DNA of 64,000 bases from UKL13-3 sp964392775 (GTDB taxonomy: Bacteria; Bacteroidota; Bacteroidia; UKL13-3), in contig CAYMRD010000009.1 of NCBI GenBank assembly GCA_964392775.1, positions 62,001-126,000 of the forward strand. Reading direction: 5' to 3'. Made by a program: the position numbers and the translations under genes. This document shows positions 16,214 through 25,352 of this stretch, piece after piece (positions within the stretch are counted from its first letter, which is position 1; each line of letters opens with the position of its first letter). The notes beneath the pieces are model-generated. The model made no database searches and had not been told where the DNA came from. It was given only the letters and a program-made list of their open reading frames with translations.

Positions 16214-17734
16214 TTACGATTGTTCCTCTTTTTTATCAGGCTGATCTCCTGAAGTATGGGTTGCATCATTCCCTTTTAAATATGTTGGCAGGTTCAATCC
16301 TGCCATATTAAACAGGTCGTTCAACGGAGGAACCGTTTTCATCATACCCGAAACAAAATTTGCGGTTGAACCATTTCCGTTCTCATTGCCTCCATTGCCA
16401 CTATCCCATACCGTAATTTTATCGATCTTGATATTCTTAACGGCTTCAACCTGTGTTTTAACAAGTTCCGGCAATTTTTCAATTAACAATAACTGGAATG
16501 CTTTTGTAGGATCTCCTCCCGCAGCTTTTACAACCTGTTCATATCCCTGAGCCTGTTTGGTCAGTATCTCAAATAACCCTTTTGCTTCGGCTTCCATTTT
16601 AGCATAGATGGCATCAGCCTCTCCTTTTGCGTTTTCACGTATACGTTCGGCATCGGCCTGAGCTTCAATAATGGCTCGTTGCTTAGCGATTTCTGCCGGA
16701 ATAACCACATTGGCAATTTGGGTTGAGCGTTCCCGTTCCGAACGTGCCAGCTCCGCTTTTTGTTCGGCCAGATAAGCCTCTTCCAAAGCCTTTGCCTGTT
16801 GAACCTTCTCAGCCGAAATCGCGATGCGCATGGATTCGGCTTCTTTTTCCCTTCTCAATGCCTCCGAGTTTGCAATCGCGATTTTGGCTTCGTTCTCTCC
16901 TTTTACCGCAACGGCATTGGCTTCCGAAATTTTAACGCGGGTATCACGTTCGGCTTCAGCTTTCCCGATATTCTCATCCTTGGAAGCCGATGCAATACTG
17001 ATTTCTCTATCCTTTTGTGTAATGGCAATTTTCACATCGCGGTCTCTGTGTGTTTCCGCAATCTGGGTATCGCGCTCACGGTCGGCCAGGGCCTTTCCCG
17101 TTTCTCCAATTTTTTCCTGCTCGGCTACGCTGATTTTCGCCTCGTTAATGGCTTTTGCTGCCGCTTCTTTACCCAACGCCTCAATATATCCCGACTCATC
17201 TTTGATATCCGTAACGTTTACGTTGATGAGTTTCAAACCGATTTTTTTCAGTTCGTTGTCAACGTTAATGGAGATATTTTCCAGAAATTTATCCCGGTCC
17301 GAATTGATCTCTTCGATCATCATAGTGGCGATTACCAAACGTAACTGACCAAACAAAATATCTTTCGACAACTCCTGAATTTCACTTTGTGCCAGACCCA
17401 ATAACCGTTCGGCAGCATTGTTCATACTGTCGGCCTCGGTCGAAATGGCAATGGTAAAACGGCATGGAACATCCACACGGATATTCTGACGGCTCAGGGC
17501 ATTGGTCAGGTTGGCCTCAATCGAAATCGGTTTCAGATCGAGGTAAGCATAATCCTGAATAACCGGCCAGATGAACGCGCCACCGCCATGAATACATTTT
17601 GCCGATGTTCCGCCTGTACGGCCATATACAACCAAAATTTTATCGGACGGACAACGTTTGTAACGCGAAATCAACGCTGAAATGGTCACAAATGCCACAA
17701 CAGCAGCAACAACAAGAAGAATTAACGGGCTCAT
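16214..17734 (-). CDS. Flotillin-family SPFH protein
   Basis: 506 residues. One N-terminal membrane segment (MSPLILLVVAAVVAFVTISAL), then the SPFH domain (about 30-210; PCRFTIAISTEADSMNNAAERLLG, INVNVTDIKDESGYIEALG). A long charged coiled coil rich in Ala/Glu/Lys follows to about 390, then the conserved GLFEILTKQAQGYEQVVKAAGGD and a Gly/Asn-rich tail. It is the YqiK/FloT type and should form membrane scaffolds. The NfeD-like gene 9 bp upstream encodes its usual partner, and the two form an operon. Confidence 0.92.
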   Translation of the reverse strand: MSPLILLVVAAVVAFVTISALISRYKRCPSDKILVVYGRTGGTSAKCIHGGGAFIWPVIQDYAYLDLKPISIEANLTNALSRQNIRVDVPCRFTIAISTEADSMNNAAERLLGLAQSEIQELSKDILFGQLRLVIATMMIEEINSDRDKFLENISINVDNELKKIGLKLINVNVTDIKDESGYIEALGKEAAAKAINEAKISVAEQEKIGETGKALADRERDTQIAETHRDRDVKIAITQKDREISIASASKDENIGKAEAERDTRVKISEANAVAVKGENEAKIAIANSEALRREKEAESMRIAISAEKVQQAKALEEAYLAEQKAELARSERERSTQIANVVIPAEIAKQRAIIEAQADAERIRENAKGEADAIYAKMEAEAKGLFEILTKQAQGYEQVVKAAGGDPTKAFQLLLIEKLPELVKTQVEAVKNIKIDKITVWDSGNGGNENGNGSTANFVSGMMKTVPPLNDLFNMAGLNLPTYLKGNDATHTSGDQPDKKEEQS

Positions 17735-17743
17735 AGGTTTGTG

Positions 17744-18313
17744 TTATATTTTTTCTACAATTAATAAATTATTTTCGATTGATACCACCCGTATCATGGT
17801 ACCTGTTTCAAGTTTGTGTTCACTGCCGGTGATGGCATCCAGTTCATGAGATGAACCTTTGGCGCTGATCTGCACTTTTCCCTTACCACTTTTGTTTGGA
17901 GGTATGCCCAGATAAACCTGCCCGGTAAGGTTAATGGTATCCTGTATGGAAAAGGTATTGTTTTCTGCCAACCCCTGTATTTGCCTCATCATAAAGAAGA
18001 ACAACCCAACAAAGGATACACCGGTTAGCAGGGCGATAAGGGAGAGGAGTGTTTTGTTATCAATGGTTCCGTAAAATGCGATACCCGCCCAACCCACACC
18101 CAGCAAAAAGTTCACCAGATTGCGCAAAGAGAATAATTGGAACGGGGCATCTCCTCCCTGCAGATTCCCGTCAAAATCGGCATCCACACCATCAGCAGCA
18201 TCCATACCGATGAAGGTCATAATGGTTTGAAATAAAAAGAACAAAGAAGCCGGAATGGCAATAAACCAAAACAGCTTTTGCATCGGTTCCATTGTTTCAA
18301 AAAAGTGCATCAT
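17744..18313 (-). CDS. NfeD/YuaF-like membrane protein, flotillin partner
   Basis: 189 residues. Three to four hydrophobic helices lie in the first 115 residues (LFWFIAIPASLFFLFQTIMTF, NFLLGVGWAGIAFYG, LLSLIALLTGVSFVGLFFFMM). A soluble C-terminal OB-fold follows: LTGQVYLGIPPNKSGKGKVQISAKG and GTMIRVVSIENNLLIVEKI. This is the YuaF/NfeD architecture found beside flotillins. The start could be either of two adjacent ATGs (18313 or 18310). Confidence 0.85.
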   Translation of the reverse strand: MMHFFETMEPMQKLFWFIAIPASLFFLFQTIMTFIGMDAADGVDADFDGNLQGGDAPFQLFSLRNLVNFLLGVGWAGIAFYGTIDNKTLLSLIALLTGVSFVGLFFFMMRQIQGLAENNTFSIQDTINLTGQVYLGIPPNKSGKGKVQISAKGSSHELDAITGSEHKLETGTMIRVVSIENNLLIVEKI

Positions 18314-18710
18314 AGTTTAATTGGAGTAGAAATGATTCTACCGAAGAAAACGAAAAAAATCCAGAACTCCTAAGGGATAATTAACGTAACTAACCAATCC
18401 ATTGAGGCCGGCATAAACGCCACAGATTTGTGCAGACAACTTCAGCAAAATCGTCCAATTTGTGACCTGTGACTGAAAACAAACTGTTGACGCGCCCAAG
18501 CACTCTGGACAATTCGTGTCTAATCGTGTTTTATATTACACCATCGCGCTAACCAATACGAATACAAGATTTCGCCCCTCCGGAGGCTGGATGCAAAATT
18601 TGGTATTGGACTCTGTAGAAATCAATGGAAAATTCCGGGTCACTTTATCTGCGGGCATCAGCGCAATCTGCGGGAGTCTTCCTCTAGCTCTCTGCATAAA
18701 ATCTTATAAA
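18314..18710. other. Intergenic region with repeat fragment
   Basis: 397 bp between two minus-strand genes; it should contain the NfeD/flotillin promoter. AATACAAGATTTCGCCCCTC followed by the palindrome CCTCCGGAGG (about 18560-18590) repeats an element at about 12923. No gene is supported. Confidence 0.5.
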
Positions 18711-20189
18711 CTAATTTGCCTGCAAAAACTCAACCGATGCCTGAATATCGTTGTGCAGGAAACGGTCTTTATCTACAAACGTTACCACCTTGCGGTAGCT
18801 GCTCACCATTGTTTCAACTGCTGTTGAACTTTTCATTGGACGTCTGAACTCCAATGCCTGTGTCGCATTCAGCAATTCGATAGCTAAAACACGCTCCGTA
18901 TTTTTCATCACGCGCAAACATTTGGTGGCCGCGTTGGCTCCCATGCTCACATGGTCTTCCTGTCCGTTGCTGCTCACAATACTGTCAACCGAAGCGGGCG
19001 TACACAGTTGTTTGCTCTGGCTTACAATAGATGCAGCCGTATACTGCGGAATCATCATACCCGAATTTAAACCGGCATCTGTGGCCAAAAAGGGAGGCAA
19101 GCCGCGTAAACCTGAAATCAACTGGTAGGTTCTGCGTTCCGAAATGCTACCCAATTCTGCAATGGCGATAGCCAGAAAATCCAATACCAGCGCAAGCGGT
19201 TGCCCATGGAAATTTCCTCCCGACAAGATGAGATCATCCTCCACAAAAATATTCGGGTTATCGGTCACCGAATTCATTTCGGTGGATACAACGGTTGAAA
19301 TATACTGTACCGAATCTTTGCTGGCTCCGTGTACCTGCGGAATGCAGCGGAACGCGTATGGGTCCTGAACCTGTACTTTTGCCTGTTTGCAAATTTCGCT
19401 ATCGGCCAATAAGGTGCGGATATTCAAAGCTGTTTGAATTTGTCCGGCATGGGGACGAACAGCATGTAATTGTGGTGAAAATGGTTCCAGTTTAGCATCA
19501 AACGCATCGATTGAAATAGCAGCAATTGAATCCGCATGTTTCAATAATTGTTGTGCCTTGAGTACACACCATACCGAATAACTCAGCATAAACTGTGTAC
19601 CATTGATCAAAGCTAAACCTTCTTTTGATTTTAATTTAATGGGTTGCAATTTGATGGTTGAAGCATCCTCTATCCTCCAACTTCCATCTTCTAACCTCCA
19701 ATATTTCCCCTCACCAAACAAAGGCAAACACAAATGAGCCAACGGAGCCAAATCGCCCGAAGCACCCAGTGAACCCTGCTCATACACCACAGGCAAAATA
19801 TCGTTGTTGAAGAATTCAATCAAACGTTCAACCGTTTCTACCTGCACTCCGCTGTTGCCATAACTCAAGGATTGTACTTTGAGCAATAACATCAGTTTCA
19901 CAATTTCCTGAGGAACATAATCCCCGGTTCCACAGGCATGTGAGCGCAATAAATTGTATTGCAATAACTCTAACTCATCGGATGAAATCTGGGTATTGCA
20001 CAACGAACCAAAACCGGTATTGATGCCATAAAACACAGCATCTTTGGCTTCCATCTTTTTGTCGAGGTAAGCACGGCAATCAGCAATACGTTGTCTGGCT
20101 TCGGCTGATAAGGCGATATGTTTTTTCTCCTTGATGATGGAAGAAATATCAGCTAATGTAAGTGTTGAATTTATTTGAAATATTGTCAT
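18711..20189 (-). CDS. hutH: Histidine ammonia-lyase
   Basis: Converts histidine to urocanate, the first step of histidine catabolism. 492 residues, standard length. The MIO cofactor triad Ala-Ser-Gly is in QGSLGASGDLAPLAHL, and the conserved NGTQFMLSYS, QVQDPYAFRCIPQVHGASKD, NSVTDNPNIF and SGGNFHGQ blocks are present. The loop after GEGKYW (WRLEDGSWRIEDAS) is encoded by a near-perfect 21-mer duplication not expected of the family. No other hut gene is in view. hisS lies 50 bp upstream on the same strand. Confidence 0.95.
   Translation of the reverse strand: MTIFQINSTLTLADISSIIKEKKHIALSAEARQRIADCRAYLDKKMEAKDAVFYGINTGFGSLCNTQISSDELELLQYNLLRSHACGTGDYVPQEIVKLMLLLKVQSLSYGNSGVQVETVERLIEFFNNDILPVVYEQGSLGASGDLAPLAHLCLPLFGEGKYWRLEDGSWRIEDASTIKLQPIKLKSKEGLALINGTQFMLSYSVWCVLKAQQLLKHADSIAAISIDAFDAKLEPFSPQLHAVRPHAGQIQTALNIRTLLADSEICKQAKVQVQDPYAFRCIPQVHGASKDSVQYISTVVSTEMNSVTDNPNIFVEDDLILSGGNFHGQPLALVLDFLAIAIAELGSISERRTYQLISGLRGLPPFLATDAGLNSGMMIPQYTAASIVSQSKQLCTPASVDSIVSSNGQEDHVSMGANAATKCLRVMKNTERVLAIELLNATQALEFRRPMKSSTAVETMVSSYRKVVTFVDKDRFLHNDIQASVEFLQAN
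19664..19701. repeat. Tandem 21-mer-like repeat within hutH
   Basis: On the coding strand, TTGGAGGTTAGAAGATGGAAG is followed by TTGGAGGATAGAGGATG, two near-identical units encoding W-R-L-E-D-G-S and W-R-I-E-D-A. The purine-rich GGAGG-TAGA-GATG pattern is like dispersed intergenic repeats in Bacteroidota genomes. Confidence 0.55.
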
Positions 20190-20239
20190 AATAATTGAAC
20201 GCAGAGGCGCTGAGAGCGCAAAGTTTATAAATGGAAATT

Positions 20240-21640
20240 TTATTTTATATGATTGATGATTTCGTCAATGGTGTTTACAGGAATAACCTTTCCGTCTATA
20301 TCTTTTAAAACCATTGAGTCGTTTTTGATAATAAGTCGGAATGGAATTTTCAACGCATCGGCATAGTTCATAGGTTTTTGCATCGGGTTTTCTTTTTCCT
20401 TTTTCGATTGGGGTAATTCGGGATACAACTCGGATTCAATTTGAGTATCGCGCAATTGTTTAAGAATGCCTAATGCACGCAGTTGTGTTTCTTCTTCAAA
20501 TGCACAAATCAATACTTTGGTTGAAGTTGCATTCAAGCCTTGTGGAAATAATCTGAGCTCGTCCATCACATCGTAAATCCTATCTAAACCAAAGCTAATT
20601 CCCACACCCGAAACATTGGGCAAACCAAAAATGCCGGTGAGGTTATCGTACCGTCCGCCACCGCCAATGCTTGATTTGAGCGAACCTTCGGTTGATACGA
20701 CTTCGAAGATGCAGCCGGTGTAGTAGCTTAATCCTCGTGCTAAACTGAAATCTAGTTTGATGTTGATGGGTTGCGCTTCGACTCCGCTCAGCGACCCCAA
20801 CGATTTTAGAACAAACTCCAACTCTCCAATTCCTGTTAACCCTTCTGTTGATGTTTGTAGTTTTGATTTGAGTTGATTAAGAATAACTTCATTTTCACCT
20901 TTGATGCAAATAATATCAAACAAACGGTTGAGTTCATCTGTTGAAAACCCTTGTTCCGACAGCTCCTTGCGTACACCTTCTTCCCCAATCTTGTCCAGCT
21001 TATCAATGGCCACGGCAATAGTGCTCATCACATCAATTGATTTGACAACCTCTGCAATTCCGGCCAACACCTTGCGGTTGTTCACTCTCAATTCGTAATT
21101 CTTTATTCCCAAATTCCTGAACGCTTCATCGTAAATCTGAATCAAGTCCAACTCATTGAGCAAACTATCACTTCCAACCACATCAGCATCACATTGCCAA
21201 AACTCGCGGTAGCGGCCTTTTTGGGGCCTATCGGCACGCCATACAGGTTGCATTTGGTAACGTTTAAATGGAAACGAAATTTCGTTTTTGTTCATTACAA
21301 CATAACGGGCAAAGGGAACGGTCAGGTCGTAGCGGAGACCTTTCTCCGAAAAATTCGAAATTCGAAATTCGAAATTCGAAATTGTTTCGTTCCCATTTTT
21401 CTCTTTGATATCTTTAAAAGCATCACCACTGTTCAGTACACGGAACAATAACTTATCTCCTTCGTCTCCATACTTCCCTTCAAGTGTTGAGAGGTTTTCC
21501 ATGGTGGGTGTTTCAATGGGCATGAAACCATATTTTTTGAACACCGTTTCGATGGTATGTAGAATATACTTGCGTTTTTGCACTTCGGCCGGACCGAAAT
21601 CGCGGGTGCCTTTAGGAATGGTTGGTTTTTGTACTGCCAT
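20240..21640 (-). CDS. hisS: Histidyl-tRNA synthetase
   Basis: Class II synthetase, 466 residues. Motif 1 region is PIETPTMENLSTLEGKYGDEGDKLLFRVLNSGD, motif 2 is RYQMQPVWRADRPQKGRYREFWQCDADVVG, the histidine-specific block LARGLSYYTGCIFEV is near residue 290, motif 3 is VGISFGLDRI, and the C-terminal anticodon-binding domain is complete. Between LNSGDAFKDIKEKN and SEKGLRYDLTVPFARY lies ISNFEFRISNF, encoded by a 7-bp tandem repeat that also occurs between genes in this window. The core is intact, so the enzyme should work. Confidence 0.95.
   Translation of the reverse strand: MAVQKPTIPKGTRDFGPAEVQKRKYILHTIETVFKKYGFMPIETPTMENLSTLEGKYGDEGDKLLFRVLNSGDAFKDIKEKNGNETISNFEFRISNFSEKGLRYDLTVPFARYVVMNKNEISFPFKRYQMQPVWRADRPQKGRYREFWQCDADVVGSDSLLNELDLIQIYDEAFRNLGIKNYELRVNNRKVLAGIAEVVKSIDVMSTIAVAIDKLDKIGEEGVRKELSEQGFSTDELNRLFDIICIKGENEVILNQLKSKLQTSTEGLTGIGELEFVLKSLGSLSGVEAQPINIKLDFSLARGLSYYTGCIFEVVSTEGSLKSSIGGGGRYDNLTGIFGLPNVSGVGISFGLDRIYDVMDELRLFPQGLNATSTKVLICAFEEETQLRALGILKQLRDTQIESELYPELPQSKKEKENPMQKPMNYADALKIPFRLIIKNDSMVLKDIDGKVIPVNTIDEIINHIK
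21353..21383. repeat. ATTCGAA heptamer array inside hisS
   Basis: Four exact copies of ATTCGAA (21353-21380) plus a partial unit. On the coding strand it encodes N-F-E-F-R-I-S-N-F. The same words (TTCGAATTTCGA, ATTCGGATTTCGAATTT) make up the intergenic repeats at 26510-26575 and 51295-51420. Confidence 0.85.
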
Positions 21641-21758
21641 TTTGAGTCGTTATTCGTTATTCAGTTAATGGGTTATTTATGGTCGCTGGCATAAGCCAAC
21701 AGCACATCAACCTCATAACTAAAACAGGTGGCGAAAATACACAAACGGCTATTAAATA

Positions 21759-22058
21759 CTACGGATTAAGTTTTGAGGGATCTTGGCGGGAGTCGAATAT
21801 GCGGATGATATAGACCTTATCAGATTCAACTAGATAAACAATTTTATAGTTCACGGAAACGAAGACAAAATAATCCGCACGCTTGGTGAACCTATCGTTG
21901 TGTCCAATGCCCGGGTTTTCGGAGATTAAGGAGATATGGCTTAGGATACCTGTTTCAATATTTTCTGCAATTGTATAGGAAATGAAGGTGGTATAATAAC
22001 TCAGAATCGCACTAAAATCCTCAAGTGCCTCAGTTGAATAGATAACCTCCAACCTCAT
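21759..22058 (-). CDS. RelE/ParE-family toxin
   Basis: 99 residues with the RelE/ParE layout: MRLEVIYSTEALEDFSAILSYY (first strand and helix hairpin), GILSHISLISENPGIGH, and YFVFVSVNYKIVYLVESDKVYIIRIFDSRQDPSKL, where the VNYKIVYLV-IIRIFDSRQDP pattern is diagnostic. These proteins act on gyrase or cleave mRNA at the ribosome. The gene starts 1 bp after the upstream antitoxin gene. Confidence 0.85.
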   Translation of the reverse strand: MRLEVIYSTEALEDFSAILSYYTTFISYTIAENIETGILSHISLISENPGIGHNDRFTKRADYFVFVSVNYKIVYLVESDKVYIIRIFDSRQDPSKLNP

Positions 22059-22059
22059 T

Positions 22060-22308
22060 CTACCGACCCATTATTTTATTGAGTCTGCTCTTAACTTCTT
22101 CCTGAGTGTGAACACGTCCTGATTTTATGCTGTCGATACCTGCTTGTATGCGAGCCTCATATTCCTCTACAGTTAATGGCTTCATAGAATCCTTATTCAA
22201 CTCTATCTTCAACTCATCCATCAACTCTTGCACGTGTTGCATGGCTTCAATATCATTTGCGTCCTGCAATGATTGAATGATTAGCTGTTTCAGTTCGGTG
22301 GTCGACAT
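22060..22308 (-). CDS. Antitoxin of a RelE/ParE module
   Basis: 82 residues, mostly helical and charged: an N-terminal helical part (MSTTELKQLIIQSLQDANDIEAMQ), then PLTVEEYEARIQAGIDSIKSGRVHTQEEVKSRL, the typical toxin-binding tail of addiction-module antitoxins, in which the VHTQEEV motif recurs. It is immediately followed by the RelE/ParE-type toxin, which supports the call. No clear HTH or ribbon-helix-helix domain is visible. Confidence 0.75.
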   Translation of the reverse strand: MSTTELKQLIIQSLQDANDIEAMQHVQELMDELKIELNKDSMKPLTVEEYEARIQAGIDSIKSGRVHTQEEVKSRLNKIMGR

Positions 22309-22345
22309 CGTTGCTCGTATTACTCTTTCAAATTTAACCTAAAAA

Positions 22346-23503
22346 TCAGTTCATTGCAAAAGCCGCATCGAGGTAGGTAAAAATATCAGCCGGCAAGTCA
22401 TCGCCCACCTTAGGGGCACGTTTATGACCCAACCTCACCACAATCATATTGAGGTCGGGAATGGCAAATACATATTGTCCGCGGATGCCCCGCATATAAA
22501 AGATAGCGTGGTTTTGGTAATTCATGAGCCACCACTGGTAGCCATATTTATCAATTTTTTCACCTGTATCGTAATCCTTCAAATCGGCCATGGTGATTGA
22601 ATTGTTGACGTAAGCCGAATCCACAATTTGCACTCCGTTGCAATACCCTTTGTTCAAATACAAGCGGGCAATTTTGGCATAATCACGGGCAGTGGTATAA
22701 AAGCAACAACTCACCTTTTCCATGCCCATATCATCAGTACTCCAAAAGGCTTTATCCTCTGCTCCAATGGGTTTCCATAGTTTTTCGGATGCATATTCAG
22801 CCACCGGTTTTCCGGTTACCTTTTTCAAAATGATACCCAGCAATTGCGAATCGCCACCTTTATAGTTCCATGTTTTTCCGGGCGCTTCGGCAGGTTTGGC
22901 ACGCAATGTCAGGGCGTTTACATCTTTGCCGTAATAAGCCTCGGCAGGCCAGGCAAACGGACTGGCATATTCTTCCTTAAAATCAATCCCGCTGCTCATG
23001 GTGAGCAAATGACGAATGGTGATACCCATCCGCCCACCTTCACGATACTCGGATATATAATTGGATACGGGTTCATCTAAACTTTTAATCAATCCTTCCT
23101 TCAACGCAACACCGATTAATATTGAGTTAATGGATTTGGCCATCGAAAAGGAATTGACAACCGAATGTTCGTCCATACCTTCCCAGTATTGTTCGTACAG
23201 CAAGCTGTCATGTTGCACTACTAAAAATCCAACGGTTTGGTGTTTGATAAAATCAGCCATCAGATTGTCGGCAATAACAGGCTTGTTGTAACGGTCCGAA
23301 ACCGGCCAGAGTTGCGGAACAGCGTTCGAAACTTCGTGGTATGGAAAATTGTGCAACTCGTCAATATCAGGTCCGGTTTTGCCACTGAAGATGGTCATGG
23401 ACAGCACCTTATTTACATAGCCGTTTCCGGTAGCCAGCAACAGACCTTCCAGTGAAGCAAGCAGAATAAGCAAGCCGAGTAAAATTCTTTTCGCAATTTT
23501 CAT
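22346..23503 (-). CDS. Serine hydrolase, class C beta-lactamase-like
   Basis: 385 residues. An N-terminal hydrophobic signal or anchor (ILLGLLILLASLEGLLLATG) sends it to the envelope. The catalytic SxxK is in VVNSFSMAKSINSIL (Ser120, Lys123), followed by LLTMSSGIDFKEEY, WNYKGGDSQLLGIILKKVTGK as the YxN-equivalent region, and FYMRGIRGQYVFAIPDLNMIVVRLGH as the third motif. Such proteins are mostly esterases or D-amino peptidases rather than antibiotic-resistance enzymes. Stand-alone gene. Confidence 0.88.
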   Translation of the reverse strand: MKIAKRILLGLLILLASLEGLLLATGNGYVNKVLSMTIFSGKTGPDIDELHNFPYHEVSNAVPQLWPVSDRYNKPVIADNLMADFIKHQTVGFLVVQHDSLLYEQYWEGMDEHSVVNSFSMAKSINSILIGVALKEGLIKSLDEPVSNYISEYREGGRMGITIRHLLTMSSGIDFKEEYASPFAWPAEAYYGKDVNALTLRAKPAEAPGKTWNYKGGDSQLLGIILKKVTGKPVAEYASEKLWKPIGAEDKAFWSTDDMGMEKVSCCFYTTARDYAKIARLYLNKGYCNGVQIVDSAYVNNSITMADLKDYDTGEKIDKYGYQWWLMNYQNHAIFYMRGIRGQYVFAIPDLNMIVVRLGHKRAPKVGDDLPADIFTYLDAAFAMN

Positions 23504-23673
23504 ATTCGCGGGTATTTTAGGTTTGTTTCAATAAGCCAATACTGGCCTACGCTGAAGCAAATTACAGTTTTTCTGCTTCCCCACCAATCGGCATTGTTTC
23601 AACAAGGCTTCAATATGGAATATAAATCATCAATTTTTCTCTGTTTACATTCCCGATTCCCAAAATCTTACGT

Positions 23674-23681
23674 TATTTTCG
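23674..23681 (+). promoter_or_regulatory. Candidate -7 element for purH
   Basis: TATTTTCG 24 bp before the purH start resembles TAnnTTTG, the Bacteroidota -7 element. Similar words precede asd, aspS and the DUF3127 gene. Confidence 0.3.
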
Positions 23682-23705
23682 CGCCACTTTTAAATCTCCC
23701 ATTAC

Positions 23706-25229
23706 ATGCAGCAACCTAAAAAAATCAGCAACGCCCTTATTTCCGTATTTTACAAAGATGGTTTGGAGCCTTTGGCTAAGGCACTTAATCAACTTGGAGT
23801 GAATATTTATTCGACCGGAGGAACCCAGGAATTTATCGAAAAGCTGGGCATTAAAGTTTTTGCTGTGGAAGAGTTGACGGGTTACCCGAGCATTTTGGGC
23901 GGACGTGTAAAAACCCTTCACCCAAAAGTTTTCGGAGGAATCCTTGCGCGCAGAGCCAACGAGCAGGATCAAAAAGAAGTAAAAGAATTTGAGATTCCGT
24001 TTTTTGACCTCGTGGTTGTGGATTTGTATCCGTTTGAAGAAACAGTGAAATCAACTTCGGAAGAAGCGAAGATCATTGAAAAGATTGATATCGGTGGCGT
24101 TTCGTTGATCCGTGCCGCTGCCAAAAACTTTAACGATACCGTTATCGTTTGCGATAAAAATGATTGTCCGACTCTGGCCGAAACCCTGTTGCAACAAAAC
24201 GGAGAAACCTCGGTTGAACAACGCAGACGTTTTGCCACCAAAGCGTTTCATGTTACCTCTGACTACGATGGAAAAATTTTCCAATACTTCGACAAGGAAA
24301 CGACTACCGCTTTTAAAGCCAGTGTTGAGCCTGCCAAAGTATTGCGTTATGGAGAAAACCCTCACCAAAAAGGAGTGTTTTACGGCAACCTCAACGAGTT
24401 ACTCACCCAAAAACACGGCAAGGAACTTTCGTACAATAACTTGCTGGATATTGATGCTTCCCTCAATTTGATTGGTGATTTTACAGAACCAACCGTAGCC
24501 ATCATCAAACACAACAATCCTTGCGGAGTGGCTTCGCGAGCTACCATCCTGGAGGCTTGGACCGATGCCTTATCGGGTGATCCGGTATCAGCCTTTGGAG
24601 GTGTGATTGTGGCCAACCGCCCGATTGACGAAGCTACCGCAACCGAAATTGATAAAATATTCATGGAAGTATTGATTGCTCCGGGATACGAAGGCAACGC
24701 CCTTTCCATTCTGCAATCGAAAAAGAACCGTGTGCTCTTGCAACTCAATGGCACCTTGCCGGGTGGCAAGCAATACCGCAGCTTGTTGAATGGTGTGGTA
24801 GAGCAGGATAAAAACGAAGTGATTCTGACCAAAGAAAACCTGACGCTGGTAACCCAAACCGCTGCTACTGACGCCACATTGAACGATATGTTGTTTGCAG
24901 ATAAAATTGTAAAGCACACTAAATCGAATACCATTGTATTGGCCAAAGGCGGTAAGTTACTGGGTATCGGCTGCGGACAAACATCACGTGTAGACGCCCT
25001 GAAACAAGCCATCGCCAAAGCACAAGCGTTTGAATTTGATTTGAACGGAGCAGTGATGAGCAGCGATGCATTTTTCCCCTTCCCTGATTGCGTGGAGATT
25101 GCCGGCAACGTTGGAATCAAATCGGTGATACAGCCCGGTGGTTCTATTAAAGACGACCAAAGCATCAGCTATTGCAACGCCAATGGAATAGCCATGTACT
25201 TTACCGGAACCCGCCACTTTAAACATTAA
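23706..25229 (+). CDS. purH: Bifunctional AICAR formyltransferase / IMP cyclohydrolase
   Basis: Catalyses the last two steps of de novo purine synthesis. 507 residues. The N-terminal MGS-like cyclohydrolase domain (1 to about 190) has STGGTQEFIE, GGRVKTLHPKVFGGILARR and IDIGGVSLIRAAAKN. The C-terminal formyltransferase has LRYGENPHQKGVFY, the active-site IKHNNPCGVA, ALSGDPVSAFGG and, at the end, GGSIKDDQSISYCNANGIAMYFTGTRHFKH. Full-length and complete. It stands alone just ahead of the rod-shape operon. Confidence 0.97.
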   Translation: MQQPKKISNALISVFYKDGLEPLAKALNQLGVNIYSTGGTQEFIEKLGIKVFAVEELTGYPSILGGRVKTLHPKVFGGILARRANEQDQKEVKEFEIPFFDLVVVDLYPFEETVKSTSEEAKIIEKIDIGGVSLIRAAAKNFNDTVIVCDKNDCPTLAETLLQQNGETSVEQRRRFATKAFHVTSDYDGKIFQYFDKETTTAFKASVEPAKVLRYGENPHQKGVFYGNLNELLTQKHGKELSYNNLLDIDASLNLIGDFTEPTVAIIKHNNPCGVASRATILEAWTDALSGDPVSAFGGVIVANRPIDEATATEIDKIFMEVLIAPGYEGNALSILQSKKNRVLLQLNGTLPGGKQYRSLLNGVVEQDKNEVILTKENLTLVTQTAATDATLNDMLFADKIVKHTKSNTIVLAKGGKLLGIGCGQTSRVDALKQAIAKAQAFEFDLNGAVMSSDAFFPFPDCVEIAGNVGIKSVIQPGGSIKDDQSISYCNANGIAMYFTGTRHFKH

Positions 25230-25232
25230 AAT

Positions 25233-25352
25233 ACTGTACACAAAGGCACAAAAGAATTAACACCAAAGAACACGAAGGCCGAGTCTTGCGGCATTTCATT
25301 CGTGGGCTTCAATCTTTCTTCCTTTTTTGTGTCTTCGTGTACAAAAGAATTC
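25233..25352. repeat. Inverted repeat of the ACACGAAGRCAC type
   Basis: TGTACACAAAGGCACAAAAG near 25235 pairs with the complement of CTTTTTTGTGTCTTCGTGTACA near 25322-25342, enclosing ACACGAAGGCC and GGGCTTC. A related inverted element lies at 41839-41990. It fills the gap between purH and mreB. Confidence 0.65.

Noticed and set aside
16760..17348. 194- and 174-codon plus-strand open frames inside the flotillin gene
   Set aside because: Complements of the repetitive Ala/Glu-rich coiled coil; no independent signal.
21353..21383. Possible CRISPR or regulator array in hisS
   Set aside because: A 7-bp tandem repeat without spacers, within an intact coding sequence.
24380..25165. 261-codon open frame on the minus strand inside purH
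   Set aside because: It is antisense to a complete, conserved enzyme and has no recognisable sequence; codon bias of the sense gene explains it.
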